Positions 23,612-35,219 of a stretch of 64,000 bases of DNA are shown here, piece by piece (position 1 is the first letter of the stretch; every line of letters starts with the position of its first letter). Origin of the DNA: Owenia fusiformis (taxonomy: Eukaryota > Annelida > Polychaeta > Sabellida > Oweniidae); assembly GCA_903813345.2 (NCBI GenBank), contig CAIIXF020000010.1, positions 5,511,169-5,575,168 of the forward strand, read 5' to 3'. The notes under the pieces were generated by a model that saw only the letters and a list, made by a program, of their open reading frames with translations, did no database searches and was not told where the DNA came from. A program made the translations under genes and the position numbers.

Positions 23612-25264
23612 AGTTACAGTTGATATTTTTCATAATTAAGTCAAATTAATATTCTTAACATTTTGCTGGCAGTGAAATAGCCAGACATTAATATATTAAA
23701 GTCATTTTCTAGTTCTGTTTTGTGATACTATGATTTGCATTTCTCTAGCTTGGCGCCTCTTCTTAACGCTGATACAAAGATATTAATACTGATTGCTAAG
23801 CAAAGGGGCTAGCTTTTGGATCAATCTACAGTATAAACTATTTATTTTGATTATGCTATTAGTAACATTTTACTCACGTAGCGTTAACTCACCGAGAATC
23901 CTATGAAAAGCAAAACATTTTAGCGAGATTGTTTTCATTTAGGTCCAGGTTACAAATACCCTTGGTCAATGTTTCATCAAACATATAAATATGATACTTT
24001 TCTTACAGGAGAAGTTATTTTTATTCTGTTTATAAATTCTGATATTTTCGTGCTTGAGAAAATGTCATTTTAATGTGTTGGCTGAAGCACGTTTATAAAA
24101 TAACGAAAATAGCATTATATCACTCTCAAACATATTTTATGGAAACAGTAAACCCTACTACACTCTACATGTACATATTTGTAGATGGACCATGTCAAAA
24201 ATATCAGTATTTTATTGCAATTTAGCTTTCTTATACAATACATAAATGTATACACCATATTCTCTGTAATTAGCACCCAGGGCTTTTAGAAAATTGAAAA
24301 TCGTACATCCTTCAGATTATTCTAATATCCATGTATTGTAAAAAGACAAAAATCCCCCGTAATTTCATGTATTTCAAGAATGCCTTATTGGCAACATTAT
24401 AACAAAGTAACAGCATACTTTAACAACAATGATATGTATTATTATTGGAGAGATAACAGTAAACACCGTTAAAATAAAACAAGGATCTTGCAAGAATTAG
24501 ATTAGATAATGTTAACAGTGATGGAAGAAATCTCCAATAGAGTCCCTCGAATTGAATTTTTCCCCAATTATCTTCCATATTTTAACTTGAGACTGTTGGG
24601 TATCGATTTGAAGTTATACCTTATCTTTTTAATTTCATGATAGATCATCATTTTGATTTTGGAAGTTGTGTTAAAGACGAGAAATGTTATAAAAAATGAG
24701 AAATGTGGCGATCTTCTGACATGCACAGAAATCCTGCGCAGAAACTATCTTTTTAAAATGCCGATCAGAATTCTTAAATTTGAACATTTCCTTCATTCAT
24801 TATGGACTATTTTGAGATAATATTAGTTTAGTATGATTTGGGAAGCATTCAATGATAGATATTTATCGAGAGGATGCATCAAATTATAAAATGCGTCACG
24901 TTTACAGCAGTTTAGTATACATGTAAGTACTACTCTATTATCGTCCACTCAAATTTCTTTAGAAATTTTTTCTGATATATTCACAAATACTTGGTCATTC
25001 CTTGATATTTCTTGAACTTTGTGAAGCGGGATGGACGCTTATTAGAGAGTGGGTGCTGATTCCAGAGAATATGGTAGGAAAACTGTTTGTGAAAATATTG
25101 TTTTTCGATTGACACCTCAAAGTTTCCTTCTACATTTTTTCACTCCTTGTTATGAAAGTGATCTATATAGGTTATTCACTCATAAGCCTATTTACTTATA
25201 TGTCCATATCAAATTAATGCAACCTTAAAAACTATTTTATGGAATTCTCAGTTTGTTATTTTCC
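23612..25264. other. AT-rich stretch downstream of the GPCR
   Basis: No gene, tandem array or clear element seen. The 3' UTR of the GPCR must lie at the right end. Confidence 0.4.
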
Positions 25265-26698
25265 TCAGTCTGGTTTGTTTAGGAGGTTATTGCAATTGTC
25301 TTGCTTGTAAACAAACAGCGCATCTTTTTCACTGCCATTCTCAGATGCAAGTGGCAAAAGGGTTGTGTCACTTTCAATGCTTAATGTTTCACTTCTTGGG
25401 TGTTTAGTTATTATAAGAAGCTGTTTGTCCTTTTGTGGAGTGTCAAGGGCTCGTTTGTTACCATTATGTTTAACATGATAGTGGCAGCTAGTTCCGTCAG
25501 ACGTTAATGTAGACTCCTGCGATGATCTATTGATCAGAGACGATGTTGTTCGGCTTGTATCTTGATTAGGGGAGCCTCCGCGTGAAGACCGAGAAATCCG
25601 GGAATATCGTAATGTATTCTGTTGGTTCATTATTGAAATAGAACGGTTGCAGTCGTGTTTGACGCAACATGGGCAGAAGGTCTGCATAAAAGTGCTTCTA
25701 AACTTCTGTCCAAACGCACAATACAATAGAAAGTTTATGGAGGAATTGAACGGAACTAGGAAATTACGAACCATAGATAAAATTTTCCATCCAAAGTCTG
25801 ATTCCACAAAATTTCTATTTATAGCGTAAGCAGTATTGTAAACAAGAGCAGGTACTTGGCATAATATGAATACAATTACAACAGACACCAACATAATTGT
25901 TACGTTATTTTCTCGTGATTGTTTCACATTCATGTCTTTGCGCTGGTGCGACGATTTCCTGACAGCGAGTATCAAGAATATGTTCATTACTGCCAAGACA
26001 GCCAGGGGGATAATACACATTACAGGAAGGTACAGCCAAGAGTAATAGATCTCAACATACGTGGGGTTCTTTCCAAATGGGGTAAGATTTGGTCTATAGA
26101 AATCTGTGGTATTATCTGGTTTAAGTTCTTCAAATGGTGTAAACTCAAACCAGCGTGGGATATTATATAAAATTGAAGCTATGGATACGCCAGAGATAAC
26201 CAAGCGAGCTCTTTTGATCGTACACATTCTTGCAGCCTTTAGTGGGTGACATACTGCAATGTATCGTTCCACTGTGAAGGCAACAGTCAACCATATTGTT
26301 GCCATTTGGGCCATCAGGGCTACCGGGTAGGCATAGGATACAGCGTATGCCAGTACAAAACTAGTATACCATGTAAAACCAGGTATCCCAGGTAGACTTA
26401 AGATCAATGCTGTACATACAAGCACCAATGTATCCCATACTGCTAAAGCTGTCAAAAAAGAGTTAGTTGATGATTTCATTGAACGCCTTGTTAGTACAAC
26501 AATTGTTAAGATATTGCCAATAATACCTAACGCTACAATAATGTTGGAGAAAACACCATTCAAATAGACATTGAGAGATACTAGAATTTGTTGCTGTGCA
26601 GGAGTCAGAACTATAGGTGCTTTTTCACTGTCGTTGTTCATTATCACATGTTCCGTCACGTTATCAAAGAGTTCTAGGATATCATCACCTTGCTCCAT
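25265..26698 (-). CDS. Class A GPCR, FMRFamide-receptor-like (neuropeptide receptor)
   Basis: Intact single-exon frame of 477 codons with seven membrane segments: TM1 48-70 (G61-N62), TM2 80-103 (D89), TM3 122-148 with ERY at 144-146, TM4 165-182, TM5 219-246, TM6 266-290 with CQVP at 280-283 in place of CWxP, TM7 305-330 with NSSINFLLY (NFxxY instead of NPxxY). The run ERYIAVCHPLKAARMCTIKR and NIPRWFEF are signatures of the invertebrate FMRFamide receptor group, plasma-membrane receptors for short amidated peptides. N-glycosylation sequons at N13, N22, N196 and N204. The usual TM3/ECL2 disulfide cysteines are absent. Cys cluster 342-345 is a likely palmitoylation site; the tail (350-477) is Ser/Thr-rich. 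An in-frame TAA at 26707-26705 fixes the start. Ligand cannot be told from sequence. Confidence 0.93.
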   Translation of the reverse strand: MEQGDDILELFDNVTEHVIMNNDSEKAPIVLTPAQQQILVSLNVYLNGVFSNIIVALGIIGNILTIVVLTRRSMKSSTNSFLTALAVWDTLVLVCTALILSLPGIPGFTWYTSFVLAYAVSYAYPVALMAQMATIWLTVAFTVERYIAVCHPLKAARMCTIKRARLVISGVSIASILYNIPRWFEFTPFEELKPDNTTDFYRPNLTPFGKNPTYVEIYYSWLYLPVMCIIPLAVLAVMNIFLILAVRKSSHQRKDMNVKQSRENNVTIMLVSVVIVFILCQVPALVYNTAYAINRNFVESDFGWKILSMVRNFLVPFNSSINFLLYCAFGQKFRSTFMQTFCPCCVKHDCNRSISIMNQQNTLRYSRISRSSRGGSPNQDTSRTTSSLINRSSQESTLTSDGTSCHYHVKHNGNKRALDTPQKDKQLLIITKHPRSETLSIESDTTLLPLASENGSEKDALFVYKQDNCNNLLNKPD

Positions 26699-27950
26699 AG
26701 CGAATTATTTATTGATTCACTTTGCAATGTTTTTTTTGATTTACAGTGTATCATTTGGAAATATTTGGCATGGTAATCAGTTTTCTTTATTCCTTAGCAC
26801 AATCGTTCATTTATCTTCCAAAGCATCGGCAAAGTAATGTAAATCCACTTCGAAAATATTTTCCACGATTTGATTAATGTGTCACTTAGATGATTACGAC
26901 GACCAGTCATGAATATCAATAGAGAAATATCTATTTTGTCTATTTTTGTTTGATTATCAATTATTTCACCTATTTCCTACATGTCTTTTTTACAAAACAA
27001 TTGGTTCCATTGACTCGGTATGTCCTGTTCCTCAATAATTTCACTTGGTGTGATTTCCTTTGTAGTCAATATGATCAACATCTAACAGTGTGTACTTTTG
27101 GCAAAACTCCTTCCTGAATCACAATAATTGTTGGAGTTGGTTGTGTCGCAGACCATTTCCTTTATTTTCTGGATTCTGAAAGCAAAATCAACATTCTCCT
27201 GAATAATTATCTCTAAGTTAATAATATTCTTTTGTGAACTTAGAATTTATATTCCTATAGGCTATATGGATAAGAGATTTAATGCTCACTTTCCATTACG
27301 TAGCTTTGTCTTGAGATTAAAGGCAACTTTCTGCCCTTTTATGTTACCTAATCTAAAAATTAATATTCGTCGTAAGATGAAGTACGATAAGCAGAGAATT
27401 ACGCTGAATTAGATATCGTGTTTTCACTTCATAACATAGACCATTAAATGATAATAAGAATTTTATTAATTCAGAAGTAATGTTTCAATTGTAAGGTTAT
27501 CTCACTGAAACATATTCTTTTTATTTTCATAAATCCACATGTTACACCTGAAATATTTATTTTATCTATGTAATAGAATTTCGTTGAAAATAACATGGAA
27601 TAACATTGATATTCAAAAAATCCAGTATCAGATCCCATATCAGCCAAAATCCCATATTGGACCCTGTATCAGCAAAAGTCCCGTATCAGAACTATTCCCG
27701 GTAATTTCTATAGTGTTATTAATCATTTATATTTTTAATTAAAACTTGTTAATAAAAGTTGAAAATGTTATGTGATAAATTGTATCATTTTATGTCACAA
27801 TCATTGGGTGATGACATAGCAAAATTAAAAATAAATAAGTTTAAGAAAATTATAGAATAAATAGGTTATTGATGGTCTTGATAGAATATGAATTTTTTCC
27901 TTGAGAAAATTAGTTAATCTGAAAACAACGGATCAAATCCTATGCTAAGG
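26699..27950. other. Upstream region of the GPCR, AT-rich
   Basis: Presumed 5' UTR and promoter of the receptor, with no recognisable core promoter. A short degenerate CCAGTATCAGATCCC / CCCATATCAGCC repeat lies at 27620-27690. Confidence 0.35.
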
Positions 27951-28260
27951 GCTGATGTGAAAAAGTCACTCCACCCTCATTAGAATTAAACCCACAACCT
28001 TCCGATTACATGTCAGATGCCCTACCACTTGAGCTACAGAGCCGACTGACTATCTCACATCAACAGCCATGGCTTACATGCCCAGTCTCCTGGACCCATT
28101 GAAGTTTTACCTGTCTTTCCAGGTTGTCAATCAAACTATTCATGATGTCACATGTTTTTTCCCATGTGCCATTCCTCAAAGGAGAAATTATTAATTAATC
28201 TGAAAATAACGGATCAAATCATATGCTAATGGCTGATGTGAAAAAGTCACTCCACCCTGG
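27950..28260 (-). repeat. tRNA-derived SINE (minus) with a repeated tail segment
   Basis: Minus strand 28047-27977 resembles a tRNA: A-box TAGCTCAAGTGG (28036-28025), anticodon arm TCTGA-CATGTAA-TCGGA, degenerate B-box GGTTTAATTCT. The tail, AAGTCACTCCACCCT with GATCAAATC, occurs at about 27925-27980 and again at 28195-28258. Confidence 0.65.
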
Positions 28261-28261
28261 T

Positions 28262-28320
28262 GGGAAAATATCATATTGACACTCGGGCTATCGCCCTCGG
28301 TCAATTTGATATTTTCCTTG
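28262..28320. repeat. Hairpin-forming repeat
   Basis: GGGAAAATATCATATTGAC, CTCGGGCTATCGCCCTCGG and GTCAATTTGATATTTTCC form one long imperfect stem-loop. Confidence 0.65.
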
Positions 28321-29289
28321 CCCAATATCAAATTTTCCCTTGTAATAAAATTCATGTTCCATCCCCCCATTAAATAACCTCTATTTTTATTTCATTCTTT
28401 GATATACCCACTTTGACAGTAAATAGTTAGGAAAAACAGCTGGAGTTCTTGCACAGTCTACATACTGTGGCATAATTTACAAAGAATGCCAAGAACTAAA
28501 CTTGCATGAATTTTTCTATTATGATAATTTTTTCAAATTCAGTTTATTTAGTTAATAGAATATTATAACTGCTTACAAATGGTATAAAGTTTGCAAAGCA
28601 TACAATTAAAACATATTAGTATATGCAAAGGCCAATGATTAGAGACATGCCAAGTATATAAAAGTATATAAATTTAAAAAGAATGTAGCAACATATGTCA
28701 CGAAGATAACAATAATAGTAAAGAATTATAACAAAAATATGACAAGAAAATGTATTTAATGTGACATAAAATATATCAGTTAAGAATGATGTCATTGATT
28801 GTAATTTATTTCAAATTCATTATTTTTTGTACATTTATTTTTAAAGTTAATTTATTTCAATCATTACATGTTACAATCAACTATTACAATTTGAGGCAAA
28901 GTGTATTTCAGGAATTAAGTACTAAAAGTTTTATTAATATACATCCAATTTTATATTTTAACCCTAAATATTTAGCTAGTTGATTAAGGTATTTCTTTGT
29001 AAATATTTGTATAGTTAAGTCCTGTTTTCAGGTGATCATAACCTTTTAACAAGACATTGACAAGTTATCTTGACCTTTGAATTTAACTATGACTTTTTAA
29101 GGATCCATGATATGAACCTACTTTTAGATATTCTAAAATAACAGGGTTATAGGCGATTCTTTTGACCATTTGTTTTTCAAAGGAATCTTTCTGGCATTTA
29201 CCTGAATCAATGGGTAAATCCAGTAAGGTACCATGTTCTTGCCCATATAAGGGAGTAACACATAATCATCTTGGTTCGTTCAGACATTT

Positions 29290-29370
29290 ATCAGTACTGT
29301 AAAACCTTTATAAGTAGAACACCTCTATAAGTAGAACACCTCCATGACTAGAATACATCAGAATCCAATG
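29290..29370. repeat. AAGTAGAACACCTC tandem words
   Basis: ACTGTAAAACCTTTATAAG then TAGAACACCTCTATAAG twice. Same family at 31220-31350 and 38690-38955. Confidence 0.6.
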
Positions 29371-29752
29371 AATGTGAAGCCATGATCAATTTAAGCCTGC
29401 ATGATCAATCCTAATTGTTAAATCCTTTAAGTTGAACCTTGCATTTTTATTCCCACACAGATAAGATACCTTTGGGAGAACAATAGACTTTACATGCACA
29501 TGCAACAGATGTTATCGTTGAATGCTGAACTCTATTTATATTGATCTTTAATTTGATTTTCATGTTTTGAGGTTTGTAACATAAAACATATGTTTGATTA
29601 CAAGGTGTTTCCATTGGGCAAGTAATAGATGACATGCATAGTACATATACTAATTTTTACATCGTAACTTTGAAACTAATTTCGACCCAACTACGCCTGT
29701 GACGAAATATCATGCAACGTCCTAATTTTTCTTATTTGGTTTTTCTTACATT

Positions 29753-29975
29753 ATTTTTCCTGGCCTTAAATATATTCATCTAACAAAATTAGCATTCACA
29801 GCTAGACTATTTTTCCTGGCCTTAAATATATTCATCTCCTAACAAAGCTAGCTTTCATGGCTAGACTATTTTTCCTGGCCTTAAATATATTCCTCTCCAA
29901 ACAAAATGAACTTTCACAGCTAGACTATTTTTCCTGGCCTTAAATATATTCATCTCCTAACAAAATCAACTTTCA
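29753..29975. repeat. ~60-bp tandem repeat, 4 copies
   Basis: Unit begins TTTTTCCTGGCCTTAAATAT and ends CAGCTAGACTA; copies start near 29753, 29808, 29868 and 29928. Confidence 0.9.
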
Positions 29976-31510
29976 CATCCTCTCCTTCAAATATACTTTA
30001 CGTTTGGGGAACATGGAGATGTAAAACAGATTTCAATTTTTTATAATTTCTAAACAGTGCAGGAAACCAAGGTAAACCTGACATGACGATTTTCCACACA
30101 AAATGCAAAGGGCAATACTAAGCTCTCATTACGTTTTCTCATAAAATTCTGTCAAAATAAGTCCAAATAGATAAAAGCATGATACTGAGATTGACTGCAA
30201 TGAAGATATAGATGTCTGGTCTTAATCACGGAAAAAATATTTCATATCCTCACTGACAGTTTAGTGTGTATCTAAAAGCTGGGTCTAAGTGGATATCAAT
30301 AATTCTGAATAAACATACCTTCTAACTTCCTGTATTTAACATTTCACATCATGACTTCTACAATAACAGTGCATTTCGTTTAAAATAGCTCTCCAGGCGT
30401 GCTAATATTCTACCTAAGACTTAAACATACTTTTCCATGATTCAACTGAAATCTTAATGAAATGTCTATAATTCTTTTGCTTTTCTATGTTTTTAGAGTA
30501 TTTGCTACATTTATTGTATTTAATTGTTTATTGTATTTTCCATCTCTTCCCCTGTTTTCTTTTTAATTGTTCTCTTAAAATCTGGTCCTTGTTACATTTT
30601 CTTAGTAGCTGCTATCAGAAATTGGACATACCGTAATGAAATTAAATATCAGACTGAAGGTAAAATGTGATATTGTAAACATGAAGCGTGTGTTACCTTG
30701 AATTTGCGCATCACCATATATGCAATTGATTTTATGTAATAAAATGATATAACGTTAAAATACATGTCTTTATCCAAGTTATTCAATTTTAAGGATGGGA
30801 TATCAATTTTTAAACACTTGATTTGCTATACTATGCAATTTAATAACAGGATACCTAATATTATTCAATCAAGTGCTTTATAAAACTGCTGCCAAATAAC
30901 AGTGTGTCAATTGAAGCAATGTTAACACAACCTACTGCAGTCATTCTTTGCTTTCCCTTGCGTGGAAACTGCACCTAACTTTCTGAAAATTACACCAAGT
31001 TTATTGTTCAATTGGATCTAGTTTAGAATAAATAAAGTCATGAATACTTTGCCGGGTTTTGGAAATGTATGTCTGATATCTTGGTTAGAATAGAAACAGT
31101 TAGTGAAAATCATGTTAAGGCAATAATAGATTGATGAATTTTCTCATGCAATATTTGACGAAATTATTCAAGGAAAGTCACTATTTTGCCCTCTTGAATC
31201 TTTGGACATTACCCCCAATCACTAGTACTGAATAGAATACCATAAGTAGAATACCTCTAGAAGTGGAACACCTCTACCTCTATAGGGAAACACTTTTCAG
31301 AGTCCCAGGACTAGCTGACTTAATGGAACACTTTAAAGGTACCAAAGATGTTCTACTCAGACAATTTTAATGCACTGTTAATCATATTTGAAATTGCTGA
31401 TGCAGAGGCATGTGTACAGGTGGAAAGGAATCTTATTGAGATAGCGAGTCAAACTATTCATGGATTCAACATGAAGTACATTAGTACATAAGTATTGGGC
31501 ATGCTGGGTA
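29976..31510. other. AT-rich non-coding stretch
   Basis: A diverged AAGTGGAACACCTCTA repeat lies at 31220-31350; no gene seen. Confidence 0.45.
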
Positions 31511-31515
31511 ATTTA

Positions 31516-33298
31516 CAGGGTGGGCCAAAAAACGTCCACATTTTTATTTTTGTAATACTGTTACTGATATGTTTGAAATATCCATAAATTTTATATCATT
31601 AGAAAGATAATTCAATTTCAAACAAAATGATAATTCATAAAATATGAATAACTATTGATGACTCCATGGGATTTTCCATCATCATGAGGTTGTAACCGTC
31701 GAAAACAAGAGATTGCTGTATGTTTTATTAGCTTATTGCATAATATTGCATTGCTTCATCAATACTTTTAGGCTTTTACATACACGCGGTAGTATCTCTT
31801 CGGGACGTATCGAAACCACTCCGTCCCGAAAAACCGTTAATTTGAATTTAAAACCTACCCCAGTGTTTGAAAATCAAGGATTGTGAGTCTCACACTTCAC
31901 AGTTTTTCTTCAAACTTGTTCCGTACAAAGCTTCACAGAAATACCTTTCAGTCGATACATTGTTTTCGTGTACAAAGTACCTCGTTTTAGCGGCGTTTTG
32001 GTCCCCAGCTGTGAGATAAAGCAAATTTTCATAACTTTCAACTGTAAGTCAAGTTATCTCGCCAGTCTTTTACCCATTCTCGCTCATAATTTCAGAATGG
32101 ACTCCCATTACAAGCTTCCATCGCTACGTTTTGATTTTTGGGCATCAAACGCAGCGGTTTCTAAATCATCCACACATCTCTTAAAATTTGACTAATACGT
32201 CCCGTCACCTTCCACTACGCCCCGCCGATTTTGGACCACACTATTATAGGTATATTGAAAATGGACAAGAATGGGTAAATCTTAAAACACAATCCGATTG
32301 GTATTTAGAATCGACAATGGCAACCTACAAACGGACACATCGATGGACAAATTGTTTTAGAATGCAACTCTACGTGTATAGTGATAGACTCGGCGGGGCG
32401 TAGTGGAAGATGACGGGACGTATTGGTCAAATTTGAAGAGATGTGTGGATGATTTAGAAACTGCTGCGTTTGATGCCCAAAAATCAAGACGTAGCGATGG
32501 AAGGTTGTAATGGGAGTCCATTCTGAAATTATGGGCGAGAATGGGTAAAAGACTGGCGATATAACTTGACTTACAGTTGAAAGTTATGAAAATTTGCTTT
32601 ATCTCACAGCTGGGGACCAAAACGCCGCTAAAACGAGGTACTTTGTACACGAAAACAATGTATCGACTGAAAGGTATTTCTGTGAAGCTTTGTACGGAAC
32701 AAGTTTGAAGAAAAACGGTGAAGTGTGAGACCCACAATCCTTGATTTTCAAACACTGGGGTAGGTTTTAAATTTAAATTAACGGTTTTTCGGGACGGAGT
32801 GGTTTCGATACGTCCCGAAGAGATACTACCGCGTGACATATCTAGAAAAAGTATTGGAGTTGAGTTTTAGTTGAGTAAATATTCAATTTGAAACAGACTT
32901 CACTACATTATTTAAGCTTTATTACCAATACCTATCAAAATGGTAAAAGATCTCAATAATATTGCATTTGTAAATCAATTTGCTTTAATTTGATACATAA
33001 ATCAACAATTTTGACCTTCTATAATTAGAATTATATCCCCAAATCTGTATAGGGGTTATATCTGTCTGGTCAGTTGTTAGCATTCTTAATTCAGCAATTT
33101 ATTGGTAAATCATGATTTTGACCCCTGTGGTAATCGAAACGATATTTTAAGACAAATGCTCATTTCTATTTAATGAGTTGTATATCAATTTGTTGAATAT
33201 TGAATTGTCTTTCCAATGACATATAGTTTATACATTTGTCTGTAATATCAACAATGTTGTAGCAAAACAAAATTGTGAGTGTTTCCTGGCCCACCCTG
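31516..33298. mobile_element. Tc1/mariner-like MITE (~725 bp) interrupted by a palindromic element
   Basis: Ends CAGGGTGGGCCA and TGGCCCACCCTG flanked by TA at 31514-31515 and 33299-33300. A 1053-bp foreign palindrome (31783-32835) is inserted. Outer parts are AT-rich with no transposase frame. Confidence 0.85.
31783..32835. mobile_element. 1053-bp near-perfect palindromic (foldback) element, 5-bp TSD
   Basis: Arms 31783-32228 and 32390-32835 (446 bp each) are inverted copies with few mismatches; the 161-bp spacer is unique. Ends CACGCGGTAGTATCTC and GAGATACTACCGCGTG. TSD ACATA at 31778-31782 and 32836-32840. Open frames in the arms are mirror shadows of each other. High arm identity suggests a young insertion. 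Confidence 0.93.
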
Positions 33299-33300
33299 TA

Positions 33301-35100
33301 TAGAATAGCCATTTCACTCGATTTATGTGCAATATTTAAAAACATTGTTTTTTCTATTTATTTTAATACTGAATATATTAATGACAAGGTTTATTTATTG
33401 GACTAGTTATTTATATATTTGGATATACACTCATCCTACACTAAAATTACTGTACTAGAAAATTGAATTAGAATATTGCGGAAACTACAAAGTAGTAAAA
33501 CCTACTATCGCTTTGTTTATTCCAAATAGAAGTCTAGATTTCTACAATTTATGATGTAAATAGATTTAATAATTAGTAGTTTTACTAGATAAGACTAGAT
33601 GATTGCTTATAATGGGGAATAATGTATCTAATCCTCCTAACCTAAATTAGACTACTATCAGCTTGAGGACGTGGAATTGTTTTCCTAATTTACTGCCATT
33701 TGAATAATATAGACGCAAAATACTGGATAAATACAGAACTTTATTTATAATTTTCACACTAAAACTTACTTTTCTAATATGTGCTGAAATCCACTATATT
33801 TGACTATTTTGCAGATCCAATTGTCTGTTGATATTCAATTGTAACGTTATGTTAGCCACTACGCTATTATTTGCGTTGTGAATATTTTTTCATTTAAAGA
33901 TAATTGATCTTTATCATATTCACTTAGTCTAGGAGATGTTGACAAGGCGAAATTAAATTTCCTCTATATAACACTTTAGCCTGAAACTCCGCAAGCAATG
34001 GTTTTCGAATTATTTGCTTTATTTGTTTTACTGTATATTGTATTAAATGATAGTAATTTGATACAATCCATATAATTGAGCCTGGAGAAATTCCAATATG
34101 CGGCGAAGAAAATTTGACGGAAAGCGTCACAAAGACATTGTTGAGATTTTTCTTTGACATTGAGACAATGGTTGTCAATAAAAAAAGTTAAAGACCATCG
34201 TGAGGTCAAGACTAGTTTTAGTTTCAGATTACATAATTAAACATAGTTTCACATTGATTTGCCCTACTAGGGCTCAAGATTGGTAAAATGATGCTATTTT
34301 AGTTGAAGGCAAGGGCAAATTATTTTCGAAAACTCCCTGTAGATATACAAAGACATATCTTATCAAAATAGAAGTTCACATCTCAGGTATATTGGAATAC
34401 CTTGTAAAATTCAATGTTCATTAAAAATACATTTAATGTTCATGTAGGCCAAGAATAATGAGAGTTGACTATTATTTGAAGTATTAGATATGTTAATACT
34501 ACAAATGCTGATAGTAAAGTACCAAAAATGATTACAGAACACACCAAGAAAAATAAAACATCTAAGAGTACACCAGTGATAAGGAAAACAAACCCCAACT
34601 ATCCCAAATAATCCAACATGAAAAGAAACAGGGTCTAATGCCCCCCCCCCTCCTACCCCCACCATTTTAGTAACATTGTCACAATCTATAGTCAATATGT
34701 ATTGAAGAATAAATTTAAGATTGATAGCCAATGTAGACTTTCATTTGAAGGTTATAGGCTCATATGATTCATCACATTTTTTATGTATTCATCAATAAAA
34801 GGTATAAAAAGGTACATGTATAAATTTGAAGTATAAATCAATTATATTGAAAATTATTCAAACTTTTATCTTAAATGATCCTTGCAATTTACCACCTCAA
34901 AACCGTAAATGATCCCAATTTTTCCTCCTTAATGATCCCAATTTTGTCTCTTTAAAATTGTACTTCACTAACCCAAGGTTATCTAATTTTGAAAAATAAA
35001 GAAATCAACAGATCTGGGAGTTATTGAACAATGTTTGAAGTTGATTGACAGCCTGGCCTAATTGTGGATAAATTTTGCATGATTAAACTCTTGGGATAAG
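33301..35100. other. AT-rich non-coding stretch
   Basis: No gene found; C tract at about 34642-34660. Nothing else supported. Confidence 0.4.
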
Positions 35101-35107
35101 ATCAAAT

Positions 35108-35215
35108 AAAGAGCATTTTATTATGTCCCCACCACATAGTGTGGGGTCATATTGTCGGCCTAGTGTTATCATAATGTCATCCCATGAAATGGGAAAATGC
35201 CAAATCTGTCCTAAT
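35108..35215. repeat. ATTATGTCCCCACCACATAG dispersed repeat end
   Basis: ATTATGTCCCCACC with a GTGTGGGG hairpin partner; ATTATGTCACCACC-type relatives at 17280 and 40565. Confidence 0.45.
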
Positions 35216-35219
35216 AAAT

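Noticed and set aside
27977-28047. Possible tRNA-Thr gene (minus strand)
   Set aside because: A-box fair but B-box and acceptor stem degraded, and flanks are repeated; better read as a SINE head.
32357-32839. 160-codon minus-strand open frame
   Set aside because: Lies in one arm of the palindrome and has a mirror frame in the other arm (31968-32195); no domain recognised.
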